A stretch of DNA of 64,000 nt from the NCBI GenBank assembly GCA_037954235.1, contig JBBMOA010000001.1:18742643-18806642 (forward strand), given 5' to 3'. The notes under the pieces were generated by a model. It was not told the DNA's origin and ran no database searches. It saw only the letters and a list, made by a program, of their open reading frames with translations. Each line of letters starts with the position of its first letter. Positions within the stretch are counted from its first letter, which is position 1. Position numbers and translations under genes: made by a program. Positions 45,301 to 55,721 of this stretch are shown piece after piece. This DNA is from Aulostomus chinensis (Eukaryota > Chordata > Actinopteri > Syngnathiformes > Aulostomidae).

Positions 45301-46690
45301 CTACTAACCTCAAAATAATGCTACAGTGATGTTGAAGAATTGCTAATGAACTCAAAATGATGCTAAAAGTAATGTAAGAAGAGTTTAAACTAACCTCAAA
45401 ATGATGCGACAGTGATGTAGTAAGAATTGCTAATGAACTCAAAATAATGCTAACTGTAATGTAGATATAGTTGCTAATAAACTCAAAGTAATGCTGACAG
45501 TAATGTAGAAAGTGTTTCGAACAACCTCAAAGTGATGCTGACAGTCATGTAGTAAGAGTTGCTACGAACCTCAAAATGAGTCTGACAGGAATGTAGTAAG
45601 TCTGCTAATAACCTTAAAATAATGCTACAGTGATGTACGAAGAATTGCTCATGAACTCAAAATAATGCTTACAGTAATGTAGTGATAGTTGCTAATAAAC
45701 TCAGTGATGCTTACAGTAATGTTGTAAGTGTTTCGAACAACCTCAAAGTGATGCTGAAAGTCATGTAGTCAGAGTTGCGACGAACCTCAAAATAATGCGA
45801 AAGTGATGTCGGAAGAATTGCTAATGATCTCAAAATGATGCGACAGTGATGTCGTAAGAATTGTTATTAAACTCAAAATCATGCTAACAGTAATGTAGTG
45901 ATAGTTGCTAATAAACTCAGTGATGCTTACAGAAATGTAGTAAGTGTTTCGAACAACCTCAAAGTGATGCTGACTGTCATGTAGTAAGAGTCGCTACTAA
46001 CCTCCAAATAATGCTACAGTGATGTCGGAAGAAATGCTAATGATCTCAAAATGATGCGACAGTGATGTAGTAAGAATTGCTAATGAACTCAAAATGATGC
46101 TAACAGTAATGGAGTGAAAGTTTCGAATAACCTCAAAGTGATGCTGACAGTCATGTGGTTAGAGTTGCGAGTAACCTAAAAATGATGCTGACGGTGATGT
46201 CGTAAGAATTGCTATTAAAATCAAAACGATGCTAACAGTAATTTAGTGATAGTTGCTAATAAACTCAGCGATGCTTACAGTAATGTAGTAAGTGTTTCGA
46301 ACAACCTCAAAGTGATGCTGACAGTCATGTAGTAACAGTTGCTACGAACATCCAAATAATGCGACAGTGATTTAGTAAGAATTGCTAATAAACTCAACAT
46401 GATGCTAACAGTAATGTAGAGATAGTTGCGAATAAACTCAAAGTGATGCTGACAGTAATGTAGTAAGAGTTGCTATGAACCTTAAAATAATGCGACAGTG
46501 ATGTCAGATGAATTGGTAATGATCTCAAAATGATGCGACAGTGATGTCCTAAGAATTGCGAATGAACTCAAAATGATGCTAACAGTAATGGAGTGATAGT
46601 TGCTCATAAAGTCAGTGATGCTTACAGTAATGTAGTAAGAGTTTCGAACAACCTCAAAGTGATGCTGACAGTCTTGTAGTAAGAGTTGCT
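42368..46690 (-). repeat. Satellite family B, reversed, with a ~216-bp higher-order unit
   Basis: Reads as the reverse complement of the preceding array. The variant ATGTCGGAAGAATTGCTAAT occurs at 42512, 42729, 42944 and 43161, spacings of 217, 215 and 217 bp. That shows a five-monomer higher-order repeat in this part. The block from 42377 recurs at 43720 (offset 1343 bp). No gene seen. Confidence 0.93.
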
Positions 46691-49190
46691 ACTACCCTCA
46701 AAATAATGCTACAGTGATGTAGTGGGAGTTTCAACTGTTCTCAAAAGGATGCTTCAGTGATGTAGTGAGATTTGCTTCTAACCTCAAAATGATGCTACAG
46801 TAATGCAATGAGAGTTGCTATTGACCTAACAAATGATGCTACTGTGATGTGGTGAGAGTTGCGAAAAACCTCAAACATGCTGACAATAATGTAGAAAGAG
46901 TTGCTAAAAATCTCAAAATGATGCCACAGAAATGTAGTGAGAGTTGCTACTAATTTAAAAATGATGCTTACAGTAATGTCGTGAGAGTTGCTACGAACCT
47001 CAAAATAATGCTACAGTGATGTAGTGGGAGTTTCAACTGTTCTCAAAAGGATGCTTCAGTGATGTAGTGAGATTTGCTACTAACCTCAAAATGATGCTAC
47101 AGTAATGCAATGAGAGTTGCTATTGACCTAATAAATGATGCTACTGTGATGTGGTGAGAGTTGCGAAAAACCTCAAACATGCTGACAATAATGTAGAAAG
47201 AGTTGCTAAAAATCTCAAAATGATGCCACAGAAATGTAGTGAGAGTTGCTACTAATTTAAAAATGATGCTTACAGTAATGTCGTGAGAGTTGCTACGAAC
47301 CTCAAAATGATGCTACAGTGATGTGGTGAGAGTTGCTACGAACCTCAAAATGATGCAACAGTGATGTGGTGAGAGTTGCGACTAACATTAAAATGATGCT
47401 CCAGTGATGTAGTGAGAGTTGCTAAAAACCTCAAAATGATGCTACAGTCATGTAGTGAGAGTTGCTACTATCATCAGATTGATGCTACAGTAATGTCGTG
47501 AGAGTTCTCCTCACCTCAAAATAATGCTGACAGTAATGTAGTGAGAATTGCTAGGAACCTTTAAATGATTCGACAGTGGTGTCGTAAGAGTTACTACTAT
47601 CCTCAAAACGATGCTCCAGTGATGTAGTAAGAGTTGCTACTACCCTCAGAAATGATGCTCTCGTGATGTGGTGAGAGTTGCTAAAAACCTCAAAATGATG
47701 CTACACTGATGTGGTGAGAGTTCTACGAACCTCAAAATGATGCTAGAGTGATGTGACAGTTGCTACTAATTTAAAAATGATGCTAAAGTGATGTAATGAG
47801 AGTTGCTACGAACCTAAGAAATTATGCGACAGTGATGTAGTGAGAGTTGCTACTAATGTTAAAATGATGCTGACAGTGATGTAATGAGAGTTGCGACGAA
47901 CCTCAAAATGATGCTTACAGTGATGTAGTGAAACTGCGACTAACATCAAAATGATGCTTGCAGTGATATAATGAGAGTTGTTACGAACCTCAAAATGATG
48001 CGAACGTGATGTAATGAGAGTTGCTATTAACCTAAGAAATGATGCGACAGTGATGTCGTGAGATTCGCTACGAATCTCAAAATGATGCTAAAGTGATGCA
48101 ATGAGAGTTGCTACGAACCTAAGAATGATTTTACACTGATGTAGTGAGAGTTGCTCCTATTTTCAAAGTGATGCTTCAGTGATGTAATGAGAGTCGCTAC
48201 TAACCTAAGAAATGATGCTACAGTGATGTGGTGAGAGTTTCAACTAATCTCAAAATGATGCTTCCGTGATGTGAGAGTTGCTCCTAACCTCAAAATGATG
48301 TTACAGTCATGTGGTGAGAGTTGCTACTAATCTCAAAATGATGCTAAAGTGATGTAATTAGAGTTGCTACTAACCTAAGAAACGATGCGACAGTGATGTA
48401 GTGAGAGTTGCTGGGATGCTCAAAATGATGCTGACAGTCATGGAGTGAGAGTTACTACAAACCTCAAAATGATGCTGCAGTGATGAAGTAAGAGTTGACC
48501 CTATCCTCAAAATGATGCTTACAGTCATGTAGTGAGAGTTTCTGCTTAACTGAAAATAGAGCAACAGTGATGTAGTGAGAGTTGCTACTCATCTAAAAAT
48601 TATGCGACAGTCATGTAATAAGAGTTTCTTCTCAAATAAGAAATGATAATCAAGTAATGCAATGAGAGATGCTACTAACCTAAGAAATGATGCTACAGTG
48701 ATGTAGTGAGAGTTGCTACTAATGTCAAAATGATGCTGACAGTGATGTAATGAGATTTGATACTCACCTAAGAAATGATGCTACATTAATGTAGTGGGAG
48801 TTGCTACGAATCTCAAAATGATGCTGACAGTGATGTAATGAGAGTTGCGACAAACCTCAAAATGATGATTACAGTGATGTAGTGAGAGTTGCTACGAATC
48901 TCAAAATGATGCTTAAGTGATGTAGTGAGAGTTGCTACTAATGTCAAAATGATGCTACAGTAATGTAGTGAGAGTTGCTACTAATGTCAAAATGATGCTG
49001 ACAGTGATGCAATAACAGTTGCTACTAATTTCAAAATGATGCTAAAGTGATGTAATGAGAGTAATGAGAGTTGCTACTAATTTCAAAATGATGACAAAGT
49101 GATGTAATGAGAGTTGCTACTAACCTGAGAAATGATGCGACAGTGATGTAGTGAGAGTTGCTTACAACCTCAAAATGATGCTAACAGTCT
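46691..49190 (-). repeat. Satellite family A, reversed
   Basis: Monomers change to family A type (GAGAGTTGCTAC, GATGCTACAGTGATGT). A seven-monomer block is tandemly duplicated: AGTGGGAGTTTCAACTG occurs at 46721 and 47023 (offset 302 bp) with the intervening variants conserved. It ends at GATGCTAACAGTC, where island 3 begins. No gene seen. Confidence 0.93.
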
Positions 49191-49690
49191 TGTGAGCTTC
49201 ATCAAGACACAGGCCACTATTTGTGGTCATGCATCATTGTGGCTGACCAATGGTCCAACTTCATCAGTCAGTCAGTCAGAGACATTAGCATTTGTCGGCC
49301 TGGCCTGCTGCCAAAGACTAACTCTGCTTTAGTTGATTTACCTGTGCAGCCATGTCACGCTCCTCTCGGCCACCTCCACGGTCAGACGCCAGGTTAAACC
49401 AGCCAATGGCGTAAGAATCACTCTCAGAATCTGAAGCGCTCGTAGCTGCAGGGTTTTTCCACACAGCTTCTGTTGAGAGACAAAGTCCATCACTTGATTA
49501 ACTCTCACCAACAGAAATGTGCAGTTTTCCACTCAGGACAGCTGCTGCATGCTGCTGTTTGTAAAAAGAAGGTCCAGTGGATCCGTTCAGTTCTACATTA
49601 TTCAGCAGAGAGATGTCACCATTGAATAATGACCATATTTCCTAAAATTATAGCTCAACCACAGAGGGACCAGGCTACTAGAATGACCTC
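49191..49690. other. Unrecognised sequence at the left of island 3
   Basis: Ordinary-complexity sequence. The minus-strand frame at 49338-49532 has no recognised domain. It may be the remaining 3' part of the hAT-derived unit to its right. Confidence 0.45.
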
Positions 49691-50612
49691 TGTTTACTAG
49701 AAGTGCTTCTCCTATGGTGGTGAACTCCTCAGCTGTCAGTGGAGTCAAATCTGTCTTAGAGAGGCCAGAGGTTCCCACACTGGTTCCCTCTCATCATGCA
49801 GCCCTGACAGCTGTGTGTGCTGTTCCAGCGTGTTGGCACCTCACTGATGAGTTTCAGGGTTGGCCCTCCCATCTGTTGCTGCACCTGAGCCAGCTTCTCC
49901 TTGGCTGTAGTGCTGATCTGAAGGATGTGACAGTGTTCCTGGCTTTGTGTCTGATGATGGAAGTGGGGATCTGATCACAGGATTTTCTGACTCCGAGATT
50001 CAGACGATGTGCAGTGCAGACTGAGTGGTGAATTTGGAGCTGTCTAGTGGATGCTGTCATGTTTGGTGCTGCGTCGCTCACAAGACACTTGACTTTGTTG
50101 GTGATGGCCCAGTCCTCCATCAGGCCTCTTTGGACTGGGGCCAAACTGTCAGCAGGGTGACTTTGTGGAAAGTCTTGCACTCCCAACACATTCATTCTCA
50201 CGAATGCAGTGACAGGTCAGAGCCAAGGGAGCCTCCATGTCCACAGATGTCCACATGGCAGCTGGACTTCCTTTTTCACTCCTTCCCGTTCCTCCTGGTA
50301 CTTTTTGACCACCGTTTGTTTGATGGTCTGAAAATGACACCCAGAGTAAATCAATACATTGAAATTAGAGATGAAATAAACTGGAGATATCAACTACTGC
50401 TTTAGATCATTTCCACACAAACCTTTCTGGTTGGCAAACATATGAGGCTCAAGGACCTGAACCAGTTCCCTGAACCCTTCCCTCTCAACAGTGCTGAGGG
50501 GCTGGCAGTCCTTCAGGATGAAATTCAGCAGAGCCTCATCCAGCATCTGCTTCCTGGAAGCTGGATGGTTAAAGATGAAGGAGAGAAGAAATGAATAGGA
50601 ATTAATGATCAA
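49691..50612 (-). pseudogene. hAT-superfamily (ZBED-like) transposase, frameshifted fragment
   Basis: Minus-strand pieces follow the order of a ZBED-like hAT transposase. They are HPASRKQMLDEALLNFILKD with FRELVQVLEPH (50394-50612), KYQEEREGVKKEV, MWTSVDMEAPLALTCHC (50149-50340), FPQSHPADSLAPV and VKCLVSDAAPNMTAS with HSVCTAHRLNLGV (49854-50201), and ISEVPTRWNST near 49830. They include the RNase H-like core signatures (WTS...., D of SDAAPNM, the CxxH-type CTAHRLNL). At least two frameshifts separate them, and the C-terminal dimerisation domain and the N-terminal BED finger were not found. It is therefore inactive. A domesticated ZBED gene relic is possible, but a dead transposon is simpler. 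Confidence 0.85.
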
Positions 50613-51362
50613 TGAAGCAACTGTGAGTCAGTTGGAGAGTGGCTGTATACCTGAGTTCATCCTGGTGGATCTGGGACTTCATTCTCATGCCTGGCCCCAT
50701 CATGCCTCAGCACTGAAGAGGTGCTTTTGTTGAGATGAGACGCTTCTGTCCAACAAATGCCACATTCAACCTGCAGAAAAGAACATGAGTACTCAGCTAA
50801 AAGTTCCTTTCTTCATGGTGACTGGTGTTTCTTAGTCTTAGACCACCAGGTTTCCAATGAGGTGTATCGGATACGTTGTTGTGTGCCGCTGAAATCCGTC
50901 CAATTCCGGCGTTGTTTCCTCATGAAATATGTTTGCCTTAAAGCTCATTAAAGTGTTGAACCACAATATCGTTCACCATAACTGAGTCAACTTCAAGATC
51001 ACCTACTTCTACATTCCAGTCCCGGCTGCTCCTGTTCTGCTGCAGTCCAGAAAACAACAACCCGATACAATTGGCGCTCCTTCCCACAGCTCCGGCCCGG
51101 ATCCGCATGGTTCCGCTGACTGACTGTGAGACGCGCTCCCTCCTGAGTGGCACAGCCCGATGGGGTCCTTATCTGGCACGGGGGCGTAAAACAGGTGCGA
51201 CTGGAAAGCCTGGTTTATTCTGCGTCGAGGGAACGCGTTGCTCTGCAATTCACCGCCAAGCCGCTAGGGGGTGTGGCTTTGTCTTTGTATTGTTTACGGA
51301 TGTAAACAATGTCGGATTCCTTGGTTTTCTTCCGGTCACAGACAACAATTGTTGGCCATTTG
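50613..51362. other. Unrecognised sequence between the hAT and Harbinger remnants
   Basis: No gene recognised. GC content rises from ~51000 (GCTCCGGCCCGGATCC-type sequence). Overlapping frames of 70-113 codons on both strands are not supported by any motif. Confidence 0.45.
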
Positions 51363-51449
51363 TCAGTCTTTGTAGTGCCGCGCAGAGGCGTTGTAGAGGT
51401 GGTCGTACTTGAGCACCTCCTCGATAATCCTTTCTTCAGCTTGGTCCAT
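51363..51449 (-). pseudogene. Start of a MADF-domain protein of PIF-Harbinger type (stop after 28 codons)
   Basis: The minus-strand frame begins MDQAEERIIEEVLKYDHLYN and continues ASARHYKD before a TGA. This is the beginning of a MADF (Myb/SANT-like) domain as encoded by the second protein of PIF-Harbinger transposons or by derived genes. After the TGA the frame continues with QMANN, where related proteins typically have QMA followed by a tryptophan-containing stretch, so the stop looks like a nonsense mutation. The ATG is preceded (to the right) by a GC-rich region with a TGACGTCA element near 51554, a plausible promoter. Confidence 0.6.
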
Positions 51450-51660
51450 TTTTTCTTGGAGCTTTTACCACAGAAACTTTGAAAATGGCGGAGTTGTGCT
51501 GCGACTGAACCGGAAATGACGTTCTGGGCGGACCAATCACAGTCCTCGACGTTGACGTCACCACGCGTCGACGCGATGCGTATGCAGGATTTTTTGGAGG
51601 CGCGTTTCAGGCTACGGCGGAGGTACGAATACTACTCGACACAGAAGCATAAATCAGGCT
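51450..51660 (-). promoter_or_regulatory. GC-rich 5' region of the MADF/Harbinger fragment
   Basis: Contains AAAATGGCGG (a YY1-type motif) near 51481, a CRE-like TGACGTCA at ~51554, and CpG-rich ACGCGTCGACGCGATGCG. It has a promoter-like composition for leftward transcription. Only the sequence character supports this. Confidence 0.35.
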
Positions 51661-51672
51661 TAAATCAGGCTT

Positions 51673-52080
51673 TATAGTCCAACAGGAAGTTAGCATGTCA
51701 GGGATGAGACACCCTGATAGTCCAAAAGGAAGTTAGCATGTCACGGATGAGACACCCCCATAGTCCAACAGGTAGTTAGCATGTCAGGGATGAGACACGC
51801 TTATCGTCCAACAGGAAGTTAGCATGTCAGGGATGAGACACGCTTATCGTCCAACAGGAAGTTAGCATGTCAGGGATGAGACACGCTTATCGTCCAACAG
51901 GAAGTTAGCATGTCAGGGATGAGACACGCTTATCGTCCAACAGGAAGTTAGCATGTCAGGGATGAGACACGCTTATCGTCCAACAGGAAGTTAGCATGTC
52001 AGGGATGAGACGCTTATCGTCCAACAGGAAGTTAGCATGTCAGGGATGAGACACCCTGCTAGTCCAACAGGAAGTTAGCA
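51673..52080. repeat. 43-bp minisatellite, ~10 copies
   Basis: The unit contains GTCCAACAGGAAGTTAGCAT and GTCAGGGATGAGACAC. The copies start near 51676, 51719, 51761 and so on every 43 bp (one copy is two bases short). The inner copies with CTTATC are nearly identical. It is not related in sequence to the main satellite, although the period is the same. Confidence 0.95.
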
Positions 52081-52407
52081 TCTCCATGGTTCCCTTGACC
52101 AGAAGCCAGTGGGATCGTTCCATTCTGACATCTTGATTGACATTTGTCCTTCTCTTAGCTAAATAGTTGGCAATCATTTGAAAAAAACCTTGATTTACTT
52201 TTTGTATTTTGATCTTCAGCTCATTTGCATACTTTTGTTAAAATTCTCCCCTTTTTGTCTTTTTTTTCTGCTGTTTTTCGCACAAAGTCCACCTGGTGCC
52301 TAAAGACCAGTTCAGCATGGACTACGTTGAACCTTCAGTCCGCTGCATCAGCACCCATGGACGGTTCCCCCCTGACAGGAGGATTCTGGTGAGGAATATT
52401 AGTGGGA

Positions 52408-53626
52408 CAGCGCTCTTGTTAGAACGGTTCTGATCCACCTTCCCTCCCCCTGTAGCTCCTCCTGTGTCCCCTCAGCGCTCTTGTTAGAACGGTTCTGATC
52501 CACCTTCCCTCCCCCTGTAGCTCCTCCTGTGTCGCCTCAGCGCTCTTGTTAGAACGGTTCTGATCCAGCTTCCCTCCCCCTGTAGCTCCTCCTGTGTCCC
52601 CTCAGCGCTCTTGTTAGAACGGTTCTGATCCACCTTCCCTCCCCCTGTAGCTCCTCCTGTGTCCCCTCAGCACTCTTGTTAGAAGGGTTCTGATCCACCT
52701 TCCCTCCCCCTGTCGCTCCTCCTGTGTCCCCTCAGCGCTCTTGTTAGAACGGTTGTGATCCACCTTCCCTCCCCCTATAGCTCCTCCTGTGTCCCCTCAG
52801 CGCTCTTGTTAGAATGGTTCTGATCCACCTTCCCTCCCCCTGCAGCTCCTCCTGTGTCCCCTCAGCGCTCTTGTTAGAACGGTTCTGATCCACCTTCCCT
52901 CCCCCTGTAGCTCCTCCTGTGTCCCCTCAGAGCTCTTGTTAGAACGGTTCTGATCCACCTCCCCCCCCCCCGTAGCTCCTCCTGTGTCCCCTCAGCGCTC
53001 TTGTTAGAACGGTTCTGATCCACCTCCCCTCCCCTTGTAGCTCCTCCTGTGTCCCCTCAGCGCTCTTGTTAGAAGGGTTCTGATCCACCTTCCCTCCCCC
53101 TGTAGCTCCTCCTGTGTCCCCTCAGCGCTCTTGTTAGAACGGTTCTGATCCACCTTCCCTCCCCCTGTAGCTCCTCCTGTGTCCCCTCAGTGCTCTTGTT
53201 AGAACGGTTCTGATCCAACTTCCCTCCCCCTGTAGCTCCTCCTGTGTCCCCTCAGCGCTCTTGTTAGAACGGTTCTGATCCACCTTCCCTCCCCTTGTAG
53301 CTCCTCCTGTGTCCCCTCAGGCTCTTGCTAGAATGGTTCTGATCCACCTCCCCCCCCCCCCCGTAGCTCCTCCTGTGTCCCCTCAGCGCTCCTTTTAGAA
53401 CGGTTCTGATCCACCTTCCCTCCCCCTGTAGCTCCTCCTGTGTCCCCTCAGCGCTCTTGTTAGAAGGGTTCTGATCCACCTTCCCTCCCCCTGTAGCTCC
53501 TCCTGTGTCCCCTCAGTGCTCTTGTTAGAACGGTTCTGATCCACCTTCCCTCCCCCTGTAGCTCCTCCTGTGTCCCCTCAGAGCTCTTGTTAGAAGGGTT
53601 CTGATCCACCTTCCCTCCCCCTGTAG
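52408..53626 (+). repeat. 65-bp minisatellite, ~19 copies, built from an intron end and splice acceptor
   Basis: The unit has GCTCTTGTTAGAACGG, TTCTGATCCACC, CTTCCCTCCCCCTGTAG and CTCCTCCTGTGTCCCCTCAG, with period 65 (copies at 52408, 52473 and so on). The last copy merges into the second laminin-like exon: CCCCCTGTAG is that exon's acceptor and CTCCTCCTGTGTCCCCTCA its first bases (SSCVPS). So every unit carries a branch-point-like CTGAT, a pyrimidine tract, an AG and the exon's first ~19 bases. Confidence 0.85.
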
Positions 53627-53838
53627 CTCCTCCTGTGTCCCCTCACGTTTCCAAACTCCCTCCCACTGGCTGGTGCTGAAGGAGGGCCAGAGCTCCTCCT
53701 ACAGGAGCCCATCCTGGCCTCCCCCGCTGCAGCTCCTCCACTGACCTCCCACCAGAGAGATGAGCCCCCTGGTTCAGAGGTGACAGACCACCTCTGGGAG
53801 CAGACAACAGAGACCACATCAGGCTGGACTCCGTGCAG

Positions 53839-54692
53839 GTACGGAGGCTGACGGCTGCTGAGTGAGTGAGTTTACGACGCTCCCACCACTGCTGCTGGAT
53901 TGATTTAACACATCTGGAATATTTAGATTTATTCTGGGTCAACATCTGCATCTGTTGAAGTCCTCAGTCTCCATGCAGGTGGTGTTGTTCCAGATAAAAG
54001 GTCTCAATAACAGCATCACTCCAGGTGAAACCATTCCAAAGAAGGCTAAGTGGAGCTGGCATATCAGCCCCCAATGGAAGCCTGCTGCTGCTGCCAAGCT
54101 CTCCATGTCATCATGGAAAAGTTGATTGTTCAACTCAATGTTTTTCCCATTGAGAGGAGATTTGTTGTTCCACCATGAAGTCTTTTCTTGTGATGAGTTT
54201 GTGTGTTGTAGTAGCATGAAGATATCTTGTTATCATGATCAACTCATCTGGCCTGGTGGAAGAACGCTGCTGTGTTTGGATTCAGACGAGTCAAATCTGA
54301 ACCAGGGACTTGTAGTTTTATCCTCGGTCTCTGGACTCATAAAATGGAGACCGGCCCAGTTTGACACTTTTGAACTCCTCCATGATGTTCAAATCTCATG
54401 ACTGAGATTCGTGATTGGAAACATCGGCGGTTCAGGAAAGAAAACATGTACCATTGAACATCGCTCTCATCCTTCTACTCAGAACGCTGCGGTGGACTCC
54501 ACCGTGTCCAGGCTTTGGGCAGATACGTCTTCATCCTCCACCACCACCAGCCGCTCCACCCCACCCACCCTGTGCAGGTCTACATTACCAGGGTCGGATC
54601 TGGCAGGGTGGAGGATCTTTGATTCATCTTAGCTTTCCTGCTCCGGCTGTTTGAGAAACATTCAAATGGAGATGGTTGTTTGTGTCTTTCAG
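53839..54692 (+). other. Intron-like sequence within the laminin fragment
   Basis: Starts GTACGG and ends TTTCAG. No further exon or RNA was recognised. Frames of 70-90 codons on both strands overlap and lack motifs. Confidence 0.55.
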
Positions 54693-55615
54693 GCCACGCC
54701 AACGCCTCCTTCTGTCCCCACGCTTACGGCTGCCGAAACGTGCCGGTGTCTGAAAACCAGATCATTCTGGATGTGCCGGACCACCAGGTCCTCCTCACCT
54801 GCAGGTTCCTGCAGAAAGAGCAATGTGGTGGTAGGTTTCCTGCTCCTCTGCTGGACTGATACCCTCTCCCTTTCCCGACACGTATCTGCTGTTTCTACTG
54901 TGTGCCTCCTTCTCCTCTGTCAGGCCTGGACTTCTTCCTTCTGTCTCTCCAGGATCACGTCCTGGTGGTGCCTGAGAGCAGCTCCAGCTCCAGCTCCCTG
55001 AACCAAGAACCACTGGAGAAATCTGACCACTTCATCAGCAACTGTGGCCTCAACAGCTTTCATGTCAAGTCGGTGTCTCTCAGCCTGAGTTGGTCCATGT
55101 TCTGTATCCCTGAATGTTCTAGAGGAACTAAACTGGGCCTGACTGGGACGCTTCTGTCTGCTCAGATTTGGGTTGTGAATGCATTCAGATGTCATTTACA
55201 AGCATTGGAACTAAAGACCTGAGCCTCAAGAATATTTAGTTCTTGATTTACTTTCTCTTGCAGGGTTTCATTTTGTGCAAATTTTCTTTTGAAGATCTTT
55301 GTTTTTTGTTGTCCTTCCATTTAGCAAGTTTGGCTAAGAACCGTTTCCCCACTAAACTAATTTTCCTAAAATGTCTCGCTAACGTTTCCTTTTTCTCTGT
55401 CGTCCCTCCTGTCCTTCGTCTCCATTCTGTCTCAGCTCAGCTGTGTCTCTTGGGCTCTCTTCAACAACGGCGCCCTGCCTTGTGCCTGCCATGAGGTTGG
55501 AGCTGAGAGTGACACCTGCGAGTCATTTGGTGGTTGGTGCCGCTGCAGGCCCCACGTGATTGGCCGAGACTGCTCCATGTGGGCCGTGGGTTGCTGGGTA
55601 TTCCCCACTGCAGAC

Positions 55616-55721
55616 GTGAGTGTCAGATTGGATGAATGATGAGTAATAAGGGCTTTTAATGATGAGTGAGAGGACAGACCAAACCAACATGTCCAACCAT
55701 CAGAGGACAGTTTGTTGTTCT
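55616..55721. other. Intron start and junction with satellite
   Basis: Begins GTGAGTG, the donor after the last laminin-like exon. After ~105 bp the satellite starts at TTTCAACTCTTTATACATTAC, so the gene copy is cut inside this intron. Confidence 0.7.

Larger units (their letters stand above)
52288..55615 (+). pseudogene. Laminin alpha (lama5-like) gene fragment, five degenerate exons
   Basis: Exon-like blocks: 52288-52388 (PKDQFSMDYVEPSVRC), 53627-53838 (SSCVPSRFQTPSHWLVLKEG, then shifted frame), 54693-54830 (GHANASFCPHAYGCRNVPVS), 54953-55072 (DHVLVVPES...FISNCGLNSFHV) and 55436-55615 (FNNGALPCACHEVGAESDTC, PHVIGRDCS). The order matches the laminin IV (L4/LF) domain followed by a laminin-type EGF module of laminin alpha-5, a basement-membrane chain. 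Introns have AG acceptors and GT donors, so this is a genomic duplicate and not a processed copy. It is broken: frame changes inside exons 2 and 3, and in the EGF module the expected CAVGYWGF reads WAVGCWVF, losing a cysteine. Flanking exons are absent. Laminin alpha-3 is the alternative parent. Confidence 0.8.

Noticed and set aside
49714..50405. Plus-strand frames of 86 and 126 codons
   Set aside because: They are the opposite strand of the hAT transposase fragments, whose minus-strand motifs are unmistakable.
53264..53817. Repetitive minus-strand frames (EGTQEELQG-type)
   Set aside because: Antisense translation of the 65-bp minisatellite (period not a multiple of three, so three shifted frames cycle).
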